Under the pieces are notes generated by a model that saw only the letters and a list, made by a program, of their open reading frames with translations, did no database searches and had not been told where the DNA came from. A program made the position numbers and the translations under genes. This document shows, one piece after another, positions 26,690 to 37,335 of a stretch of 64,000 bases of DNA. This DNA comes from Pandoraea anhela (GTDB taxonomy: Bacteria; Pseudomonadota; Gammaproteobacteria; Burkholderiales; Burkholderiaceae): assembly GCF_902459655.1 (NCBI RefSeq), contig NZ_CABPSB010000008.1, positions 62,001-126,000 of the forward strand, in the 5' to 3' direction. Positions within the stretch are counted from its first letter, which is position 1, and every line of letters starts with the position of its first letter.

Positions 26690-29600
26690 ATGGCGGGGGA
26701 ACTCGGCAACGAGCGTGACGATCACGGCCGTAACACGAACGATTTCTCCGATGAGTTGAACGAACTCACCGGCGCGCGGCGCCGTTGGCGCATCACGGCG
26801 CGACTCGACGAACTCTTCCGCAGTATCTCCCTGTATGCCGTGCCCGCAGCAATCATGCTGCTCTCGGGCATTGTGCTCATGTTCCAGGAAAGCCAGTACG
26901 CCGTGCGCGGCGCAACCACGCTGTCGTTTCAGGCGCAGGGCGATTTTCCCGCAACGTTCAATCCACCGATGGCGCAGGGCGCGCTCGAGCGCGTCAGGCC
27001 CGTCCAGCAATTCAGCACGCATCTGTCCGAAGGCCCCGTGTGGTTCCGTTTCACGGTGCCGCCCGTGGGCGATCAGGAACGGACCGTCATCGAATTTCCC
27101 TCGCGCCACGCGCAGACGCTCGCCTGCTGGCGCAGCCCCGACAGTCCGGCCATCGGCCGCGCCGACCGAAGCGGCGTGACGGGGGCGATTCGCATGTCGA
27201 AGGCCGGCTTCGCGATCGACCTCGGTCATCTCGTCGAGCCGGTCACGCTGCTCTGTCAGGGCACGTTCTCCGGCCCGGCGCATCTGACGCTCGTCGCCTG
27301 GCCGGCCCCGGAACTGCGCATCTCGGAGAAAGAATTTCACCGTAGCAACGGGCTGCTCGAGGGCGGTTTGCTCACGCTCTCGGCTTTTGTCCTGGTCACG
27401 GCCATCATCAACAAGGAATGGCTTTACGTGCTGTTCGCCGCGTGGCTGATCGGCAACTTGCGGCTCGCGGCGAACTCGCTGGGCGCGGACACGCAATGGC
27501 TGGAGCGGGCCATTCCCATGGATTGGGACGCGCTGGTGCGCAAGGCGACGTTCGCGATCTATTACGTGCTGACCTATTCGCTGTTCACACAATTGTTCAA
27601 GCGCGAGCTGCGGCTTATCGGCATGCGGTGGATGGTGATGGTGCTGCAATGGGCCGGTGTCGTGCTTTGCTGTGCGGCGATCGCCTTGCCGTATGCGCAT
27701 TTCATTCCCGTGCTGTGGGCCGTCGCTGCGCTGGGCATCGCGATCGTGCTGGTCCTGCTGGCGCGCATTCTCGTGCTGACGCGCTCACGGGTCGCCGTCT
27801 GGTACAGCGCCTCGCTCGCCATCGTGCTGTTCGCGACGTTTTCCGAAGTGATCGCGGCGGCGTTCAATGCCCGTGCCTTGTCGTCGGCGCTCAATAGCGT
27901 GACGGCGGCGCTCTTCTCGAGCCTGATGGCGGCGCTGGCCATCGCCGAGCAGATGCGTCTGGAGCATCAGGGCAAGCTCGAAGCCCAGACCGAATTGCGC
28001 AATGCCTACGATGTCACGCCCGTAGGGCTCTTCACGCTCAACGATCAGGGCGTGTTCGTGCGCGGCAATGCCGCACTCCACACCATGCTCGGCATTCCCA
28101 GCACCGAGGGACGCACCTTCCGCTGGGACCAGTTCTTCGGCCAGAGCACGTGGCGCATGCTGCTCGACGTGGCGCAGCACAGCGACGAATCGGAGCTGGA
28201 AATTTTGTCGTTGCCGCGCGATGACGGGCGGGTGAGCCGCTATCTGGTCAAGGCGATCTTCTCCGACGGGCGCATCGAGGGTTCGTTGCAGGACATCACC
28301 GAACGCGCCCGCACGATGGAGCAACTGCGTTATCTGGCGGAAAACGATCCGCTCACCGGGGTTTCGAACCGGCGCGGCATCGAGAAGTCGTTGGGAGAGG
28401 CTATCCGCACGTTGTCGGACGCACGTCCGGCGGCGCTGGCTTATCTGGATCTGGACCGGTTCAAGCTCGTCAACGATCTGTTCGGACACGCGGCCGGCGA
28501 CGAGGTGCTGCGTCAGGCATGCGACCGCATGCGCGCACGGCTCTCGACGGAGCAGAGTGTCGGGCGTACCGGAGGCGACGAGTTCATCGTCGTATTCCGC
28601 GACGCCACCATCAAGGAAGCGGCGGCCGTGGCGCGCCGTCTCGTCGACGCCATCGCCGGCGAGCCGTATCAGATCGGGGAGCGGGCGTTTCAGGTGCGGG
28701 CGTCGGCCGGGGTCATCGAACTGACGGCGGACATGCGCGTGCCCGACGCCATTTCGTCTGCCGACCGGGCCTGCCGCGAAGCCAAGAAAAGCCGCAGGGA
28801 ACTGGTCGTCTACGAACGCGGGGCGGCGGCGTTCCGCGAGCGGCTGGCAGAGTTGCGTCTTATCGATGCGCTCGACGCCGGCCTCACGCCGAACACGCTG
28901 TTCCTCGAAATGCAGCCGATCATGGAGATGGCGGCGCCGGGGGACTCGCTGAACTTCGAGGTGCTGCTGCGCATGCGCGATTCGGACGGCAATATCGTGC
29001 CGGCGTCGCGCATCATCAGCGCAGCCGAAGAGAACGGCACCATCGGCATGATCGACAAATGGGTGCTGACGAATACGCTGACGTGGATCGATGCGCACCG
29101 CGACCAACTGTCGAAGACGCGATTCGTTTGCGTGAATCTCTCCGGTGCGTCGCTCAACGACGAGCACTTCGTGAGAGATATCTTCGCCACGCTGGCCGCC
29201 CATGAACGCGCGGTCGGCCTGCTGTGCATCGAAATCACGGAGACGGTGGCGCTTCACGATCTCGACAATACCCGACGCTTCGTCGATCGCATCCATCAGT
29301 TGGGCGGGCGCATCGCGCTCGACGATTTCGGCGCGGGCTTCAGTTCGTTTTCGTATCTCAAGGATCTGGCCGTCGACGCCATCAAGATCGACGGCGCGTT
29401 CGTCAAGAGCATGGCGGCGCATCCCGCCAATCTGGCGATTGTCGAGGCGATCGTCGCCCTGGCGAAAAACCTCGGTATTCGCAGCGTGGCGGAGTGGGTG
29501 GAAGACGCCGCGACGCTCGAAGCGCTCTCCGAGCTGGGCGTCGATTACGTGCAGGGCTTCCTGATTGCACGCCCGCAGACGCCCGAAGCCATTCTCGCCG

Positions 29601-29707
29601 CCGAGTCGGCTGCGAGCTTCGTGCGCGATCCACAACTGAGCGCCTTGCTTGTCGAACTCGGGCAGTCCTTCTATCCGCATCCCAGCGGAAGCGCGACGCT
29701 GCACTGA
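26690..29707 (+). CDS. Large 7TM-sensor GGDEF-EAL protein
   Basis: A 1005-residue inner-membrane protein combining cyclic-di-GMP synthase and phosphodiesterase domains. Order seen: a membrane anchor (about 45-65), a periplasmic beta-rich region (about 70-215; SEGPVWFRFTVPPV) like 7TMR-DISMED2, a block of about seven membrane segments (about 225-420), a PAS-like segment (about 430-545), GGDEF with GRTGGDEFIVVF (about 628) and EAL written as EVLLRM (about 757). Later EAL residues IEITETV, DDFGAGFSSF, IKIDGAFV and AEWVE are present. No RxxD I-site precedes GGDEF. Both domains appear catalytically competent; net activity cannot be told. Confidence 0.92.
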   Translation: MAGELGNERDDHGRNTNDFSDELNELTGARRRWRITARLDELFRSISLYAVPAAIMLLSGIVLMFQESQYAVRGATTLSFQAQGDFPATFNPPMAQGALERVRPVQQFSTHLSEGPVWFRFTVPPVGDQERTVIEFPSRHAQTLACWRSPDSPAIGRADRSGVTGAIRMSKAGFAIDLGHLVEPVTLLCQGTFSGPAHLTLVAWPAPELRISEKEFHRSNGLLEGGLLTLSAFVLVTAIINKEWLYVLFAAWLIGNLRLAANSLGADTQWLERAIPMDWDALVRKATFAIYYVLTYSLFTQLFKRELRLIGMRWMVMVLQWAGVVLCCAAIALPYAHFIPVLWAVAALGIAIVLVLLARILVLTRSRVAVWYSASLAIVLFATFSEVIAAAFNARALSSALNSVTAALFSSLMAALAIAEQMRLEHQGKLEAQTELRNAYDVTPVGLFTLNDQGVFVRGNAALHTMLGIPSTEGRTFRWDQFFGQSTWRMLLDVAQHSDESELEILSLPRDDGRVSRYLVKAIFSDGRIEGSLQDITERARTMEQLRYLAENDPLTGVSNRRGIEKSLGEAIRTLSDARPAALAYLDLDRFKLVNDLFGHAAGDEVLRQACDRMRARLSTEQSVGRTGGDEFIVVFRDATIKEAAAVARRLVDAIAGEPYQIGERAFQVRASAGVIELTADMRVPDAISSADRACREAKKSRRELVVYERGAAAFRERLAELRLIDALDAGLTPNTLFLEMQPIMEMAAPGDSLNFEVLLRMRDSDGNIVPASRIISAAEENGTIGMIDKWVLTNTLTWIDAHRDQLSKTRFVCVNLSGASLNDEHFVRDIFATLAAHERAVGLLCIEITETVALHDLDNTRRFVDRIHQLGGRIALDDFGAGFSSFSYLKDLAVDAIKIDGAFVKSMAAHPANLAIVEAIVALAKNLGIRSVAEWVEDAATLEALSELGVDYVQGFLIARPQTPEAILAAESAASFVRDPQLSALLVELGQSFYPHPSGSATLH

Positions 29708-30221
29708 TCGTCTCCGTCCATCTCCCGTCTGTCTCCCATCCGTCTCCCATCGCACCGAGCGCGGCTTGCCATGCAGTCGCGGTCGGTGCGCGCTGCGGGA
29801 CGCACGTCCGTCATCGTTTTTCACTCAGCATTGTCTGTATTTCACGCAATGCTCCATTTCTCATCACATTTCCTTTCCGTCTCGGTTTCTTCCTGTGTGA
29901 TGCTTGGAAAACCCGCATAAACAGGGGCTTTCCGTGTCAAGCGCTTTCATTCTGGACTGTGCGTAAAGGTAACTCGACGTAAGATTTCCAATTGGAATAA
30001 ATCTTGTCCCGGGCAAAGTCCGGATGGCAGAATTTGAGCATCGACGCGATGGGGCAAGGTCTCCATGGACGCTGGGGCACCGCCGCACGCTGAGGGGAAG
30101 GGCGGAAAAATGGCTCACGCAGGCTCGGCAATCGACCGACGCGCGATTCGTAACGGGGTTAGGACCGCGCATCCACAAGATGAAGGCGGCGCAACCAGAA
30201 CACCTAACCAAAACAACGGCA
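29708..30221. other. Intergenic region with a palindrome
   Basis: No credible gene in 514 bases. Two upstream in-frame extensions of the next gene exist but lack ribosome sites. An AT-rich stretch (about 29830-30005) ends in the inverted repeat at 29981-30005 and probably carries the promoter. Confidence 0.5.
29981..30005. promoter_or_regulatory. Nested palindrome upstream of the LPS-type gene
   Basis: The perfect 12-bp palindrome TTCCAATTGGAA (29986-29997) is nested in outer arms AAGATTT (29981-29987) and AAATCTT (29999-30005). It is a likely dimeric regulator site or transcript hairpin. Confidence 0.5.
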
Positions 30222-31244
30222 ATGCTTTCGACTATCCTCAAACTCGTTTACCGCCACAGCCATTCGGCGAAGTGGCGGCACAACGAACGGCTTTGGCCGC
30301 ACGCGCGTATCGAGCGCGATGCGATGGGGGCCATCGAACGATTCACCTGGCGAGGGCATCACGTGCCGCTCGCGCGTCGTGCCGAGTTGCAACGGCTGCG
30401 ACGCCTGCCTTGCCACATCATCGCGAGCGGCCCGTCGATTGCCGAGATCGATTACGAGGCGCTGCCGATGCATCACGTCATGGGCGTGAACGGGGCCATT
30501 GCGCTGATTCACGTCGCGCCTGTCAAATTCGACTACTACTGCATTCTCGACGCCGGCTTCGTGCGTCAGCGGCCGGATCTGGCGCGCCGCATCGTGGCGC
30601 GCGATCTGGTGTTGTTCGTCACGCCGGTGGTGCTCGCGCGTCTGCTCGAAATGTTCCCGATGTCGGCCTTCGGTTGCCGGTTCTATCTGGTGGACGACAT
30701 TTTCAAGCGAGGTCTCGAAGCGGCGCGCACGACCCGGGCGTTGCGGGCAGACCTGCGGATCGCGGCCAGCGCATCGTTCGTCAGCGATGAGAGCGAACTC
30801 GGTTTCAGCTTCGACATCGACAACGGATTCTTCCATGGCGGCACGGTGGCGTATTTCGCGCTGCAAGTGGCGACATGGCTGGGCTTCACCGAGATGTACC
30901 TGCACGGTCTCGATCTGCGCGACGCGTCGCACACGCCACGCTTTTACGAGACGATGCAGACGCGCGCGCCCACGCGTCTCGATGCCGAGTTTGCGACGCT
31001 GATCGAGCCGTCGTTCCGTCATGCGTCGGAAGTCTTGCGCGCGCGTGGTGTGCGCGTCGAGAATCTGTCCCGGGAAAGTGCCCTGGGCGAGGATATCTTC
31101 ACCAAGGTCGACTGGCGCTCGTTGCGCCGCCGTAACCTGAGCCTCGTGGTGCCCGACGAGGCGCTGCCGCTCGCCGCCCTCGATCGCTTCTCGGCCGAGG
31201 CTGCCGACACGCTGCGCCCGACCGGCACACACGGCCACGTCTGA
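30222..31244 (+). CDS. Putative lipopolysaccharide/glycan biosynthesis protein with SGPS motif
   Basis: A 340-residue cytosolic or membrane-associated protein from the ATG at 30222 (MLSTILKLVYRH). In-frame starts at 30180 and 30024 would add a poor leader. Seen: HIIASGPSIAEIDYEALPMHHVMGVNGAIAL (about residues 64-94), the Rossmann-like nucleotide-binding segment of WaaZ/DUF115-like and GT42-like proteins; later FFHGGTVAYFALQVATWLGFTEMYLHGLDLR, typical of the same group, where GGT...A and the GxD element form the sugar-nucleotide pocket. It probably adds or modifies a sugar on LPS core or another surface glycan. Acceptor and donor are unknown. No other LPS gene is adjacent. Confidence 0.6.
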   Translation: MLSTILKLVYRHSHSAKWRHNERLWPHARIERDAMGAIERFTWRGHHVPLARRAELQRLRRLPCHIIASGPSIAEIDYEALPMHHVMGVNGAIALIHVAPVKFDYYCILDAGFVRQRPDLARRIVARDLVLFVTPVVLARLLEMFPMSAFGCRFYLVDDIFKRGLEAARTTRALRADLRIAASASFVSDESELGFSFDIDNGFFHGGTVAYFALQVATWLGFTEMYLHGLDLRDASHTPRFYETMQTRAPTRLDAEFATLIEPSFRHASEVLRARGVRVENLSRESALGEDIFTKVDWRSLRRRNLSLVVPDEALPLAALDRFSAEAADTLRPTGTHGHV

Positions 31245-31313
31245 GCATCGCGCCCGCCACGCCCGGTGCGCAAAAGTCCGTGCGGGAGGCCCGCTGCATT
31301 GTGACCTACCTGC

Positions 31314-31319
31314 TACAAT
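31314..31319 (+). promoter_or_regulatory. Candidate extended -10 for ftsK
   Basis: TACAAT preceded by TGC gives an extended -10 (TGnTACAAT) 34 bases before the ftsK-type start. No good -35 is seen, which is acceptable for extended -10 promoters. Confidence 0.45.
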
Positions 31320-31353
31320 CGCTCTCCGGGTTTTCCTGAAGCAATGAGCGATT

Positions 31354-34300
31354 ATGGGGTTTGGCTGGTTCGGACTGTCGACGTTTTGGTTGCTGGCGTT
31401 GTGCTGGCCTGGCGTACGGGGTCTGCTTGGCGGTGAGATAAGAATCTTCGGCCCCGGCACGCTCCGTATGCTGCTTGGCGTTCCGCTCGCGATGGTGTCG
31501 AGCGCCACGCTGGCCGCGCTCACCGGTGGCGACGGCAATACGGCTGGCGGCAGCGTCGGCCAATCCCTCTCTCACGGCCTGCACGTCGCGCTGGGCGGCT
31601 CGCTCGCAATGGGCGTCGCAGGTTTCGTCCTTATCTTCTCGCTTCCTCTCGTTTTCGGCACCACGTGGTGGGGCATGTTCTCGCGCGGCAAATCCGCCGA
31701 CGACGAAGACGATACGACATCGTTCGAGCCGCGCGAATCACGTGAATCCCGGGATGTGCGTGCCGATGTCGGCAGACGAGAACCCGTGCGCGGGCTTTCG
31801 CAGATGTCGTTCGACATTGTGGATCGCAGTGACCGTGCAGCGCGCGGCGGTTTCACGCCGACGCTCGGCCAAGGCCATCACAACGTCGGCAGTCTCACGG
31901 AATCGCCCGTGCCGCGCCGTCGTGGACTTGCCGCGCAGCCGCGCTGGAAATTGTCGGAGGAGGAGCGGGCGCGACTCGACGCGATGCAGCCGCCGCCGTT
32001 GACGACACGCGGTGCACCGCGCGCAGAGCCGTCGTTTGGCGGGGCGGGCTTGCTGCGTCCGGCAGGGAAGGGGACGTCGCTCGGGCGAGGCGGCGTTGCG
32101 GCGGCGGCCACGCTGGCCTCCGCCGGGGCGGCGGGAGCGGCAGGTAGTGCTGCGGCAGGAACGCGTCCCGTTCTGCCGCGCGGCGCCTACGCCGCAGGCA
32201 CGAGTCGCGGCGACACGCTGCGAATGACCGAGTTCGTGCGCGCCGAGCCGGGGCTGGCGTCCCGCGAGCCTCGAATGACGGCGTCGCCGCCATCGTCGGG
32301 TGCCGCGCCGATGGCGGCTCGGCCCGCAGCATCGGTGCCGGCGACGGGCGCGACGGGCGCGTCATCCGCTTCATCCGCATTAAGGACCCCGGGATCGCCC
32401 GCGCCTTCGCCGTCGGCTGATCCGCTGAATTCCACCTCGATTCCGGGGGCGACGGGATATCGTCGACCTGTCGGCATGGCACCCGCCCACTTGCGCGGCA
32501 CGATCGTTCATAGCCCGTTCCGCAAACCGCAACTGGGACTGGAAGATATCCCGCCGCGTGGCGCGCCGCCGGTGGCGCCGCGGGCGCAGGCCCTCGGTGC
32601 GCAGCCGCCGCTTGCCGATACCGATACCGATACCGATGCGGATATGGATGCCGATGGGGGTGCCGCTGCGTCGCTGGTTTCCCGTTCCCCGGCACCTACC
32701 GTACCGACGGCATCGCCAACGACGTCGAGTGCCGGATCTGCCGGATCTGCGCTCCCTTCGCCACACGTGGCTGCCCCGCGTCCTGCGACGGCGCCCGTCA
32801 TGCGAGGCGCCGCCTCCTGGTCGGCAGCCGACGCCGCCAGGCCGCTGTCTGCCGACGTCTCCGAGTTTTCTCCCATCGATTGGTCGGTGAACGATGTCGA
32901 GCCGACGTCTGTGGAAGTCGAGCCGGAAGGTCCCACACCGGAAATGCTTGCGCAGCAGGAAGCGGCGCGTGCCGCCGAGCAGGCGCGTCTCGATGCACTG
33001 GCGGCATTGCGCAGCGAGGCCGAGGCACTGCTTCGCGATCTGCGCGAGTGGAGCGGTGCCGACGCGACAGCGAATGTCGGTGCGCCGGCTTCCGAGGCGC
33101 GATCGGCGGCATCGTCGCTAGCGGCCGCTGCGACAGTCGACGGCGATCCGGCGAACGTCGTTTCCACACCGCGCGAGTCGGCGCCCGTCGACGCCTGCGC
33201 CGAGCCGACGACCCTCACGCCGGCGGCGGCACCTCGTGCGCCAACGGCACCATCCGCCTCGCCCACCTCGTCCACCTCGTCGGCACCTCTCTCGCCGGCC
33301 GACGTGCTGAATTTGCCGCCGACGGTCCTGTTGCCGAAGGCTGCCGTCACCGTGCCTGCGACGTCGATGTCATCGTCTTCGGCGCCGCCGCGTCGGTTCC
33401 TGTTCGCCGACGTGCTGGCAAGCGTCGAGGCTTACGATATGCCGGTCCCGCCACTCCCGCCACTCCCGCCACTCCCGCCGGTCCCGCCGGTCCAGCCAGT
33501 CCCGCCTGTTCCACTTGCCTCACCGGAAGTCGGCGGGATCGACCTGCCGGTCGCCGGGCCGGTGAAGGCGCCCGACGGGGTGGCGGCGCAGTCGCGGGAA
33601 CCGTTCGACACGATGGATGCGTCGCCGCCGTTCGACGTTTCCGAGGCTTCCGATATCGTTGATTCCGCCGCCGCATTGTCGCCGAGCGTCGACGACGACA
33701 TTGCGCCGATGTCGAAACCGCATTACGTTTTGCGCGCCGATGGCACCTGGGCACGGGCCGACGGCATGCCGCTTGCGCACGACGATCCGACGCCGCAACC
33801 GCACGACGTCGCGCCCAAATCTGCATCAGAATCTGCGTCTGCCGTCGCGCAACTTCCGGCATCGCCTGCGACATCGGCGATACCCGCCATCCCGTCGTTC
33901 GTTGCGGCAACGCCGTCGCCGTCCTTCGGCATGGCCGCTTCGGACGCGCCGCAAACGGCTAATTTCTCTGCGCATACGCCCTATGAGTTGCCGCCGCCGC
34001 GCGTGGCGATCGACTACGACCTGCCGTCGCTGGATCTTCTCTCGCCCGCAACGCAGCAGGACCATGCCAACGTCGTGTCCGCCGACGCACTCGCCGCCGT
34101 TAGTCAGTTGATCGAGCAGCGTCTGGCCGAATTCAAGGTGCCGGTGACGGTCGTGGGCGCGTCGGCGGGACCGGTGATCACCCGTTTCGAGGTCGAACCG
34201 GCCGTTGGCGTGCGCGGTGCGCAGGTCGTCGGTCTGATGAAGGATCTGGCGCGCGCGTTGGGTGTGACGTCGATTCGCGTCGTGGAGACCATCCCCGGCA

Positions 34301-35493
34301 AGACCTGCATGGGGCTGGAACTGCCCAATGCCCAGCGTCAGATGATTCGGTTGTCCGAGATCCTCACCGCGCCCGTGTTCGATACGCATCGCTCGCGTCT
34401 GGCGCTGGCGATGGGCAAGGACATTACCGGCGAGCCGATCGTCGCGGATCTCGCGCGCGCGCCGCATTTGCTGGTGGCAGGCACGACCGGCTCGGGCAAG
34501 TCCGTGGCCGTCAACGCCATGATCCTGTCGTTGCTGTACAAGGCGACGCCGGACGACGTGCGTCTCATCATGATCGATCCGAAGATGCTCGAGCTGTCCG
34601 TCTACGGCGGCATTCCGCATCTGCTCGCACCGGTCGTGACGGACATGAAGCAAGCCGCTCACGCGCTGAACTGGTGTGTCGGCGAGATGGAAAAGCGGTA
34701 TCGCCTGATGTCTGCGCTCGGCGTGCGTAATCTGGCCGGTTACAACGAGAAGATCGACGCAGCGCGGGCTGCGGGCGAGAAAGTGGGCAACCCGTTCTCG
34801 CTCACGCCGGACGCGCCCGAACCGCTGGATCGCCTGCCGTTCATCGTTGTGGTGATCGACGAGTTGGCGGACCTCATGATGGTGGCGGGCAAGAAGATCG
34901 AAGAACTGATCGCGCGTCTCGCGCAAAAGGCCCGCGCCGCCGGCATTCACCTGATTCTGGCGACGCAGCGTCCGTCCGTCGACGTCATCACCGGCCTGAT
35001 CAAGGCGAACATTCCCACGCGCGTCGCGTTTCAGGTGTCGTCGAAAATCGACTCGCGCACGATTCTCGACCAGATGGGCGCGGAGTCGCTGCTGGGACAG
35101 GGCGACATGCTGTTCCTGCCGCCTGGCACGGGATATCCGCAGCGGGTGCACGGCGCCTTCGTGGCCGACGACGAGGTGCATCGCGTCGTGGAGCACTGGC
35201 AGCAGTACGGCGAACCCGACTACGATGACGCGATTCTCGCGGGAGACCCTGCGGATGCGGCGACAACAGATCTGTTCGGCGAATCGGCTGGCGATGCCGA
35301 GGCGGATCCGCTCTACGACGAAGCCGCCGCGTTCGTGCTCAATTCCCGCCGAGCGTCGATCTCCGCCGTGCAGCGGCAACTGCGCATCGGCTATAACCGT
35401 GCCGCGCGCCTCATCGAGCAGATGGAAGCGGCCGGGCTCGTCACGCCGATGGGCCGGAACGGCACCCGGGAAGTGGTCGCGCCCGGCGAATAA
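31354..35493 (+). CDS. ftsK: FtsK/SpoIIIE-family DNA translocase with an unusually long linker
   Basis: A 1379-residue protein that pumps chromosomal DNA at the division septum. Order: N-terminal membrane region (1-110) with only about three hydrophobic segments rather than four; an Ala/Pro/Ser-rich low-complexity linker (about 120-890) with simple repeats; the alpha-beta motor (about 890-1290) with Walker [10 protein letters not shown] (about 1043), Walker B-like [12 protein letters not shown] and [20 protein letters not shown]; and a C-terminal winged-helix gamma domain (about 1310-1379; [24 protein letters not shown]) that reads KOPS and contacts XerD. Typical proteobacterial FtsK of about 770 residues has a much shorter linker. 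It may be a second FtsK paralogue in this genome. Confidence 0.93.
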   Translation: MGFGWFGLSTFWLLALCWPGVRGLLGGEIRIFGPGTLRMLLGVPLAMVSSATLAALTGGDGNTAGGSVGQSLSHGLHVALGGSLAMGVAGFVLIFSLPLVFGTTWWGMFSRGKSADDEDDTTSFEPRESRESRDVRADVGRREPVRGLSQMSFDIVDRSDRAARGGFTPTLGQGHHNVGSLTESPVPRRRGLAAQPRWKLSEEERARLDAMQPPPLTTRGAPRAEPSFGGAGLLRPAGKGTSLGRGGVAAAATLASAGAAGAAGSAAAGTRPVLPRGAYAAGTSRGDTLRMTEFVRAEPGLASREPRMTASPPSSGAAPMAARPAASVPATGATGASSASSALRTPGSPAPSPSADPLNSTSIPGATGYRRPVGMAPAHLRGTIVHSPFRKPQLGLEDIPPRGAPPVAPRAQALGAQPPLADTDTDTDADMDADGGAAASLVSRSPAPTVPTASPTTSSAGSAGSALPSPHVAAPRPATAPVMRGAASWSAADAARPLSADVSEFSPIDWSVNDVEPTSVEVEPEGPTPEMLAQQEAARAAEQARLDALAALRSEAEALLRDLREWSGADATANVGAPASEARSAASSLAAAATVDGDPANVVSTPRESAPVDACAEPTTLTPAAAPRAPTAPSASPTSSTSSAPLSPADVLNLPPTVLLPKAAVTVPATSMSSSSAPPRRFLFADVLASVEAYDMPVPPLPPLPPLPPVPPVQPVPPVPLASPEVGGIDLPVAGPVKAPDGVAAQSREPFDTMDASPPFDVSEASDIVDSAAALSPSVDDDIAPMSKPHYVLRADGTWARADGMPLAHDDPTPQPHDVAPKSASESASAVAQLPASPATSAIPAIPSFVAATPSPSFGMAASDAPQTANFSAHTPYELPPPRVAIDYDLPSLDLLSPATQQDHANVVSADALAAVSQLIEQRLAEFKVPVTVVGASAGPVITRFEVEPAVGVRGAQVVGLMKDLARALGVTSIRVVETIPGKTCMGLELPNAQRQMIRLSEILTAPVFDTHRSRLALAMGKDITGEPIVADLARAPHLLVAGTTGSGKSVAVNAMILSLLYKATPDDVRLIMIDPKMLELSVYGGIPHLLAPVVTDMKQAAHALNWCVGEMEKRYRLMSALGVRNLAGYNEKIDAARAAGEKVGNPFSLTPDAPEPLDRLPFIVVVIDELADLMMVAGKKIEELIARLAQKARAAGIHLILATQRPSVDVITGLIKANIPTRVAFQVSSKIDSRTILDQMGAESLLGQGDMLFLPPGTGYPQRVHGAFVADDEVHRVVEHWQQYGEPDYDDAILAGDPADAATTDLFGESAGDAEADPLYDEAAAFVLNSRRASISAVQRQLRIGYNRAARLIEQMEAAGLVTPMGRNGTREVVAPGE
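32617..32658 (+). repeat. In-frame hexamer repeat in the ftsK linker
   Basis: Seven hexamers beginning GATACC three times, then GATGCG, GATATG, GATGCC and GATGGG, encode alternating Asp-x residues ([14 protein letters not shown]). Units are multiples of three, so copy changes would alter linker length without a frameshift. A second repeat tract coding [14 protein letters not shown] lies at about 33442-33495. Confidence 0.8.
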
Positions 35494-35896
35494 TCGCCTT
35501 CGCTTACAACTCCCTTACGACCCGTCGATCGAGTCGAACTCTTTGGCACTCCGTGCCGTTCTCAGGACACGCGCCGTACAAGGGCGCGTGCCGTCAAACT
35601 CCTTGGAAACCCGCGCCAAATGGCGCTAACAGGGCGCAAACCCGCGTCTCCGTAGGGGTATTCCCGCCTTTGCGGGCGAAACTCAGCGATCACATAATCG
35701 GCGCGCTAGGTTGGTCGTTCGACGCGTGCTTGACGGTATCGCCCCGACACGAATTACAAGGACCGGGGCGGTGCGACGGGGAGACTTCCGGGGGGAGACA
35801 CCCGTGAATCGCGCATCCACGGCAGGGCCTGCGACACCAAGGAAAATCGCAGCAAAAAGCGTCATATCGAAACGCATCGCACCGAAGGAGACCCTT
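35494..35896. other. Intergenic region between ftsK and the Liv-type operon
   Basis: No credible gene in 403 bases. It holds a short CCCGC/GCGGG hairpin near 35666 and a plausible promoter at 35730-35758. An upstream in-frame extension of the binding-protein gene was rejected because the signal peptide starts at 35897. Confidence 0.55.
35730..35758 (+). promoter_or_regulatory. Candidate promoter of the branched-chain amino acid operon
   Basis: TTGACG (35730-35735), a 17-base spacer and ATTACA (35753-35758), about 139 bases before the first gene. The -35 is good and the -10 weak. Confidence 0.4.
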
Positions 35897-37114
35897 ATGC
35901 AATTCCGATTCAAGCTCATGGCCGGCGCTGTAGCTTTCGCCCTGTCCGCCTCGATGGCCATCGCCGCCGATCCGATCAAGATCGGCGTGTCCGGTCCGTT
36001 CACCGGCGGCTCGTCGTCGATGGGCGTGTCCATGCGCGACGGCGTGCGTCTGGCCGCTGCGGAAATCAATAAGTCGGGTGGCGTGCTCGGTCGTCAGATC
36101 TTGCTGGTCGAGCGCGACGAAGAAGCCAAGAACGAGCGCGGCGTGCAGGTCGCGCAGGAACTGATCAACAAGGAAAAAGTGGTCGCCACCGTCGGTTACA
36201 TCAACACCGGTGTGGCGCTGGCGTCGCAGCGTTTTTATCAGGATGCCAAAATTCCGGTGTTCAACAACGTTGCCACTGGCACGGTCATCACCGATCAGTT
36301 CAAGCCGCCTCAGTACCCGGACAACTACGTCTTCCGCAACTCGGCCAAGGACAGCATTCAGGCGCCGATGATCGTGGAAGAAGCCATCACGCGTCGCGGC
36401 TTCAAGAAGCCTGCGATTCTCGCCGACTCGACCAACTACGGTCAGCTCGGTCGTGAGGACCTGGAAAAAGCGCTCAAGGCCAAGGGCATTACGCCGGTCG
36501 CCGTCGAGAAGTTCAACATCAAGGACGTCGACATGACGGCCCAGTTGCTCAAGGCCAAGCAGGCCGGCGCCGACGTGATCCTCACGTACGGTATCGGACC
36601 GGAACTGGCCCAGATCGCCAACGGCATGGGCAAGCTCGGCTGGAAGCTGCCGATCATCGGCAGCTGGACGCTCGCGATGGCGAACTACATCGACAACTCG
36701 GGCGCGAACGGCGAAGGCGCGCGCATGCCGCAGACGTTCATTCAGGAGCCGAATACGCCGAAGCGCAAGGCCTTCATCGACGGCTATCTGGCGATGTTCA
36801 AGCCGAAGAACAACCGCATCGATTCGGCGGTCTCGGCAGCGCAGGGCTACGATTCGATCTACTTGCTGGCCGCGGCGATCAAGCAGGCAGGCAGCACGGA
36901 AGGCCCGAAGATCCGCGCGGCGCTCGAAGACCTGAAGACGCCGGTGGAGGGCGTGGTCACGACCTACGATCGTCCGTTCACGCATGACGATCACGACGCC
37001 ATTACCGCCAACATTCCGGTGTTCGGCGAAGTGAAGGGCGGCCGCGTCGTGTACGCCTACGACACCGATCTCAAGGCGGGCAGCAAGGTTCGCGAAAAGT
37101 CGACTGCCAAGTAA
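35897..37114 (+). CDS. Branched-chain amino acid ABC transporter binding protein (LivK-like)
   Basis: A 405-residue periplasmic binding protein. The ATG at 35897 follows GAAGGAG and starts a clear signal peptide (MQFRFKLMAGAVAFALSASM, cleavage near AIAA). The mature part starts DPIKIGVSGPFTGGSSSMG, the family hallmark, followed by GVRLAAAEINKSGGVLGR and VATVGYINTGVALASQ. Ligands in this group include branched-chain amino acids, urea, amides and aromatic acids, so the true substrate is open. It heads an operon with permease, fused permease-ATPase and ATPase genes. A hairpin lies in the 221-base gap that follows. Confidence 0.92.
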   Translation: MQFRFKLMAGAVAFALSASMAIAADPIKIGVSGPFTGGSSSMGVSMRDGVRLAAAEINKSGGVLGRQILLVERDEEAKNERGVQVAQELINKEKVVATVGYINTGVALASQRFYQDAKIPVFNNVATGTVITDQFKPPQYPDNYVFRNSAKDSIQAPMIVEEAITRRGFKKPAILADSTNYGQLGREDLEKALKAKGITPVAVEKFNIKDVDMTAQLLKAKQAGADVILTYGIGPELAQIANGMGKLGWKLPIIGSWTLAMANYIDNSGANGEGARMPQTFIQEPNTPKRKAFIDGYLAMFKPKNNRIDSAVSAAQGYDSIYLLAAAIKQAGSTEGPKIRAALEDLKTPVEGVVTTYDRPFTHDDHDAITANIPVFGEVKGGRVVYAYDTDLKAGSKVREKSTAK

Positions 37115-37131
37115 GTCTCACTCCTCCCGGC

Positions 37132-37146
37132 GCTGCATTTTGCAGC
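37132..37146 (+). promoter_or_regulatory. Intra-operon hairpin after the binding-protein gene
   Basis: GCTGCA-TTT-TGCAGC, 17 bases after the stop. Such hairpins often raise the level of the binding-protein mRNA relative to the membrane genes. No T-run follows. Confidence 0.4.
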
Positions 37147-37335
37147 CATGACGGGTGAACGACGGCGCGCGTCGCCTTCGCTCCGCGCCCCTGACATGGG
37201 GGCACGGGGGCGGGGCGCGCGCGCTGTCTTCACACCACCGTTGCCCGCCGCCGGCACTCGGGACCGGCGTGCGGCGCACGCATCGAATGCCTCCCGAGCA
37301 TCGCTCGTAGGCTCGCACTCGCGAGAGAGGACCGC

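Noticed and set aside
33442-33495. CCGCCACTC repeats as a non-coding repeat element
   Set aside because: They are in frame inside the FtsK linker and encode Pro-Leu-Pro repeats.
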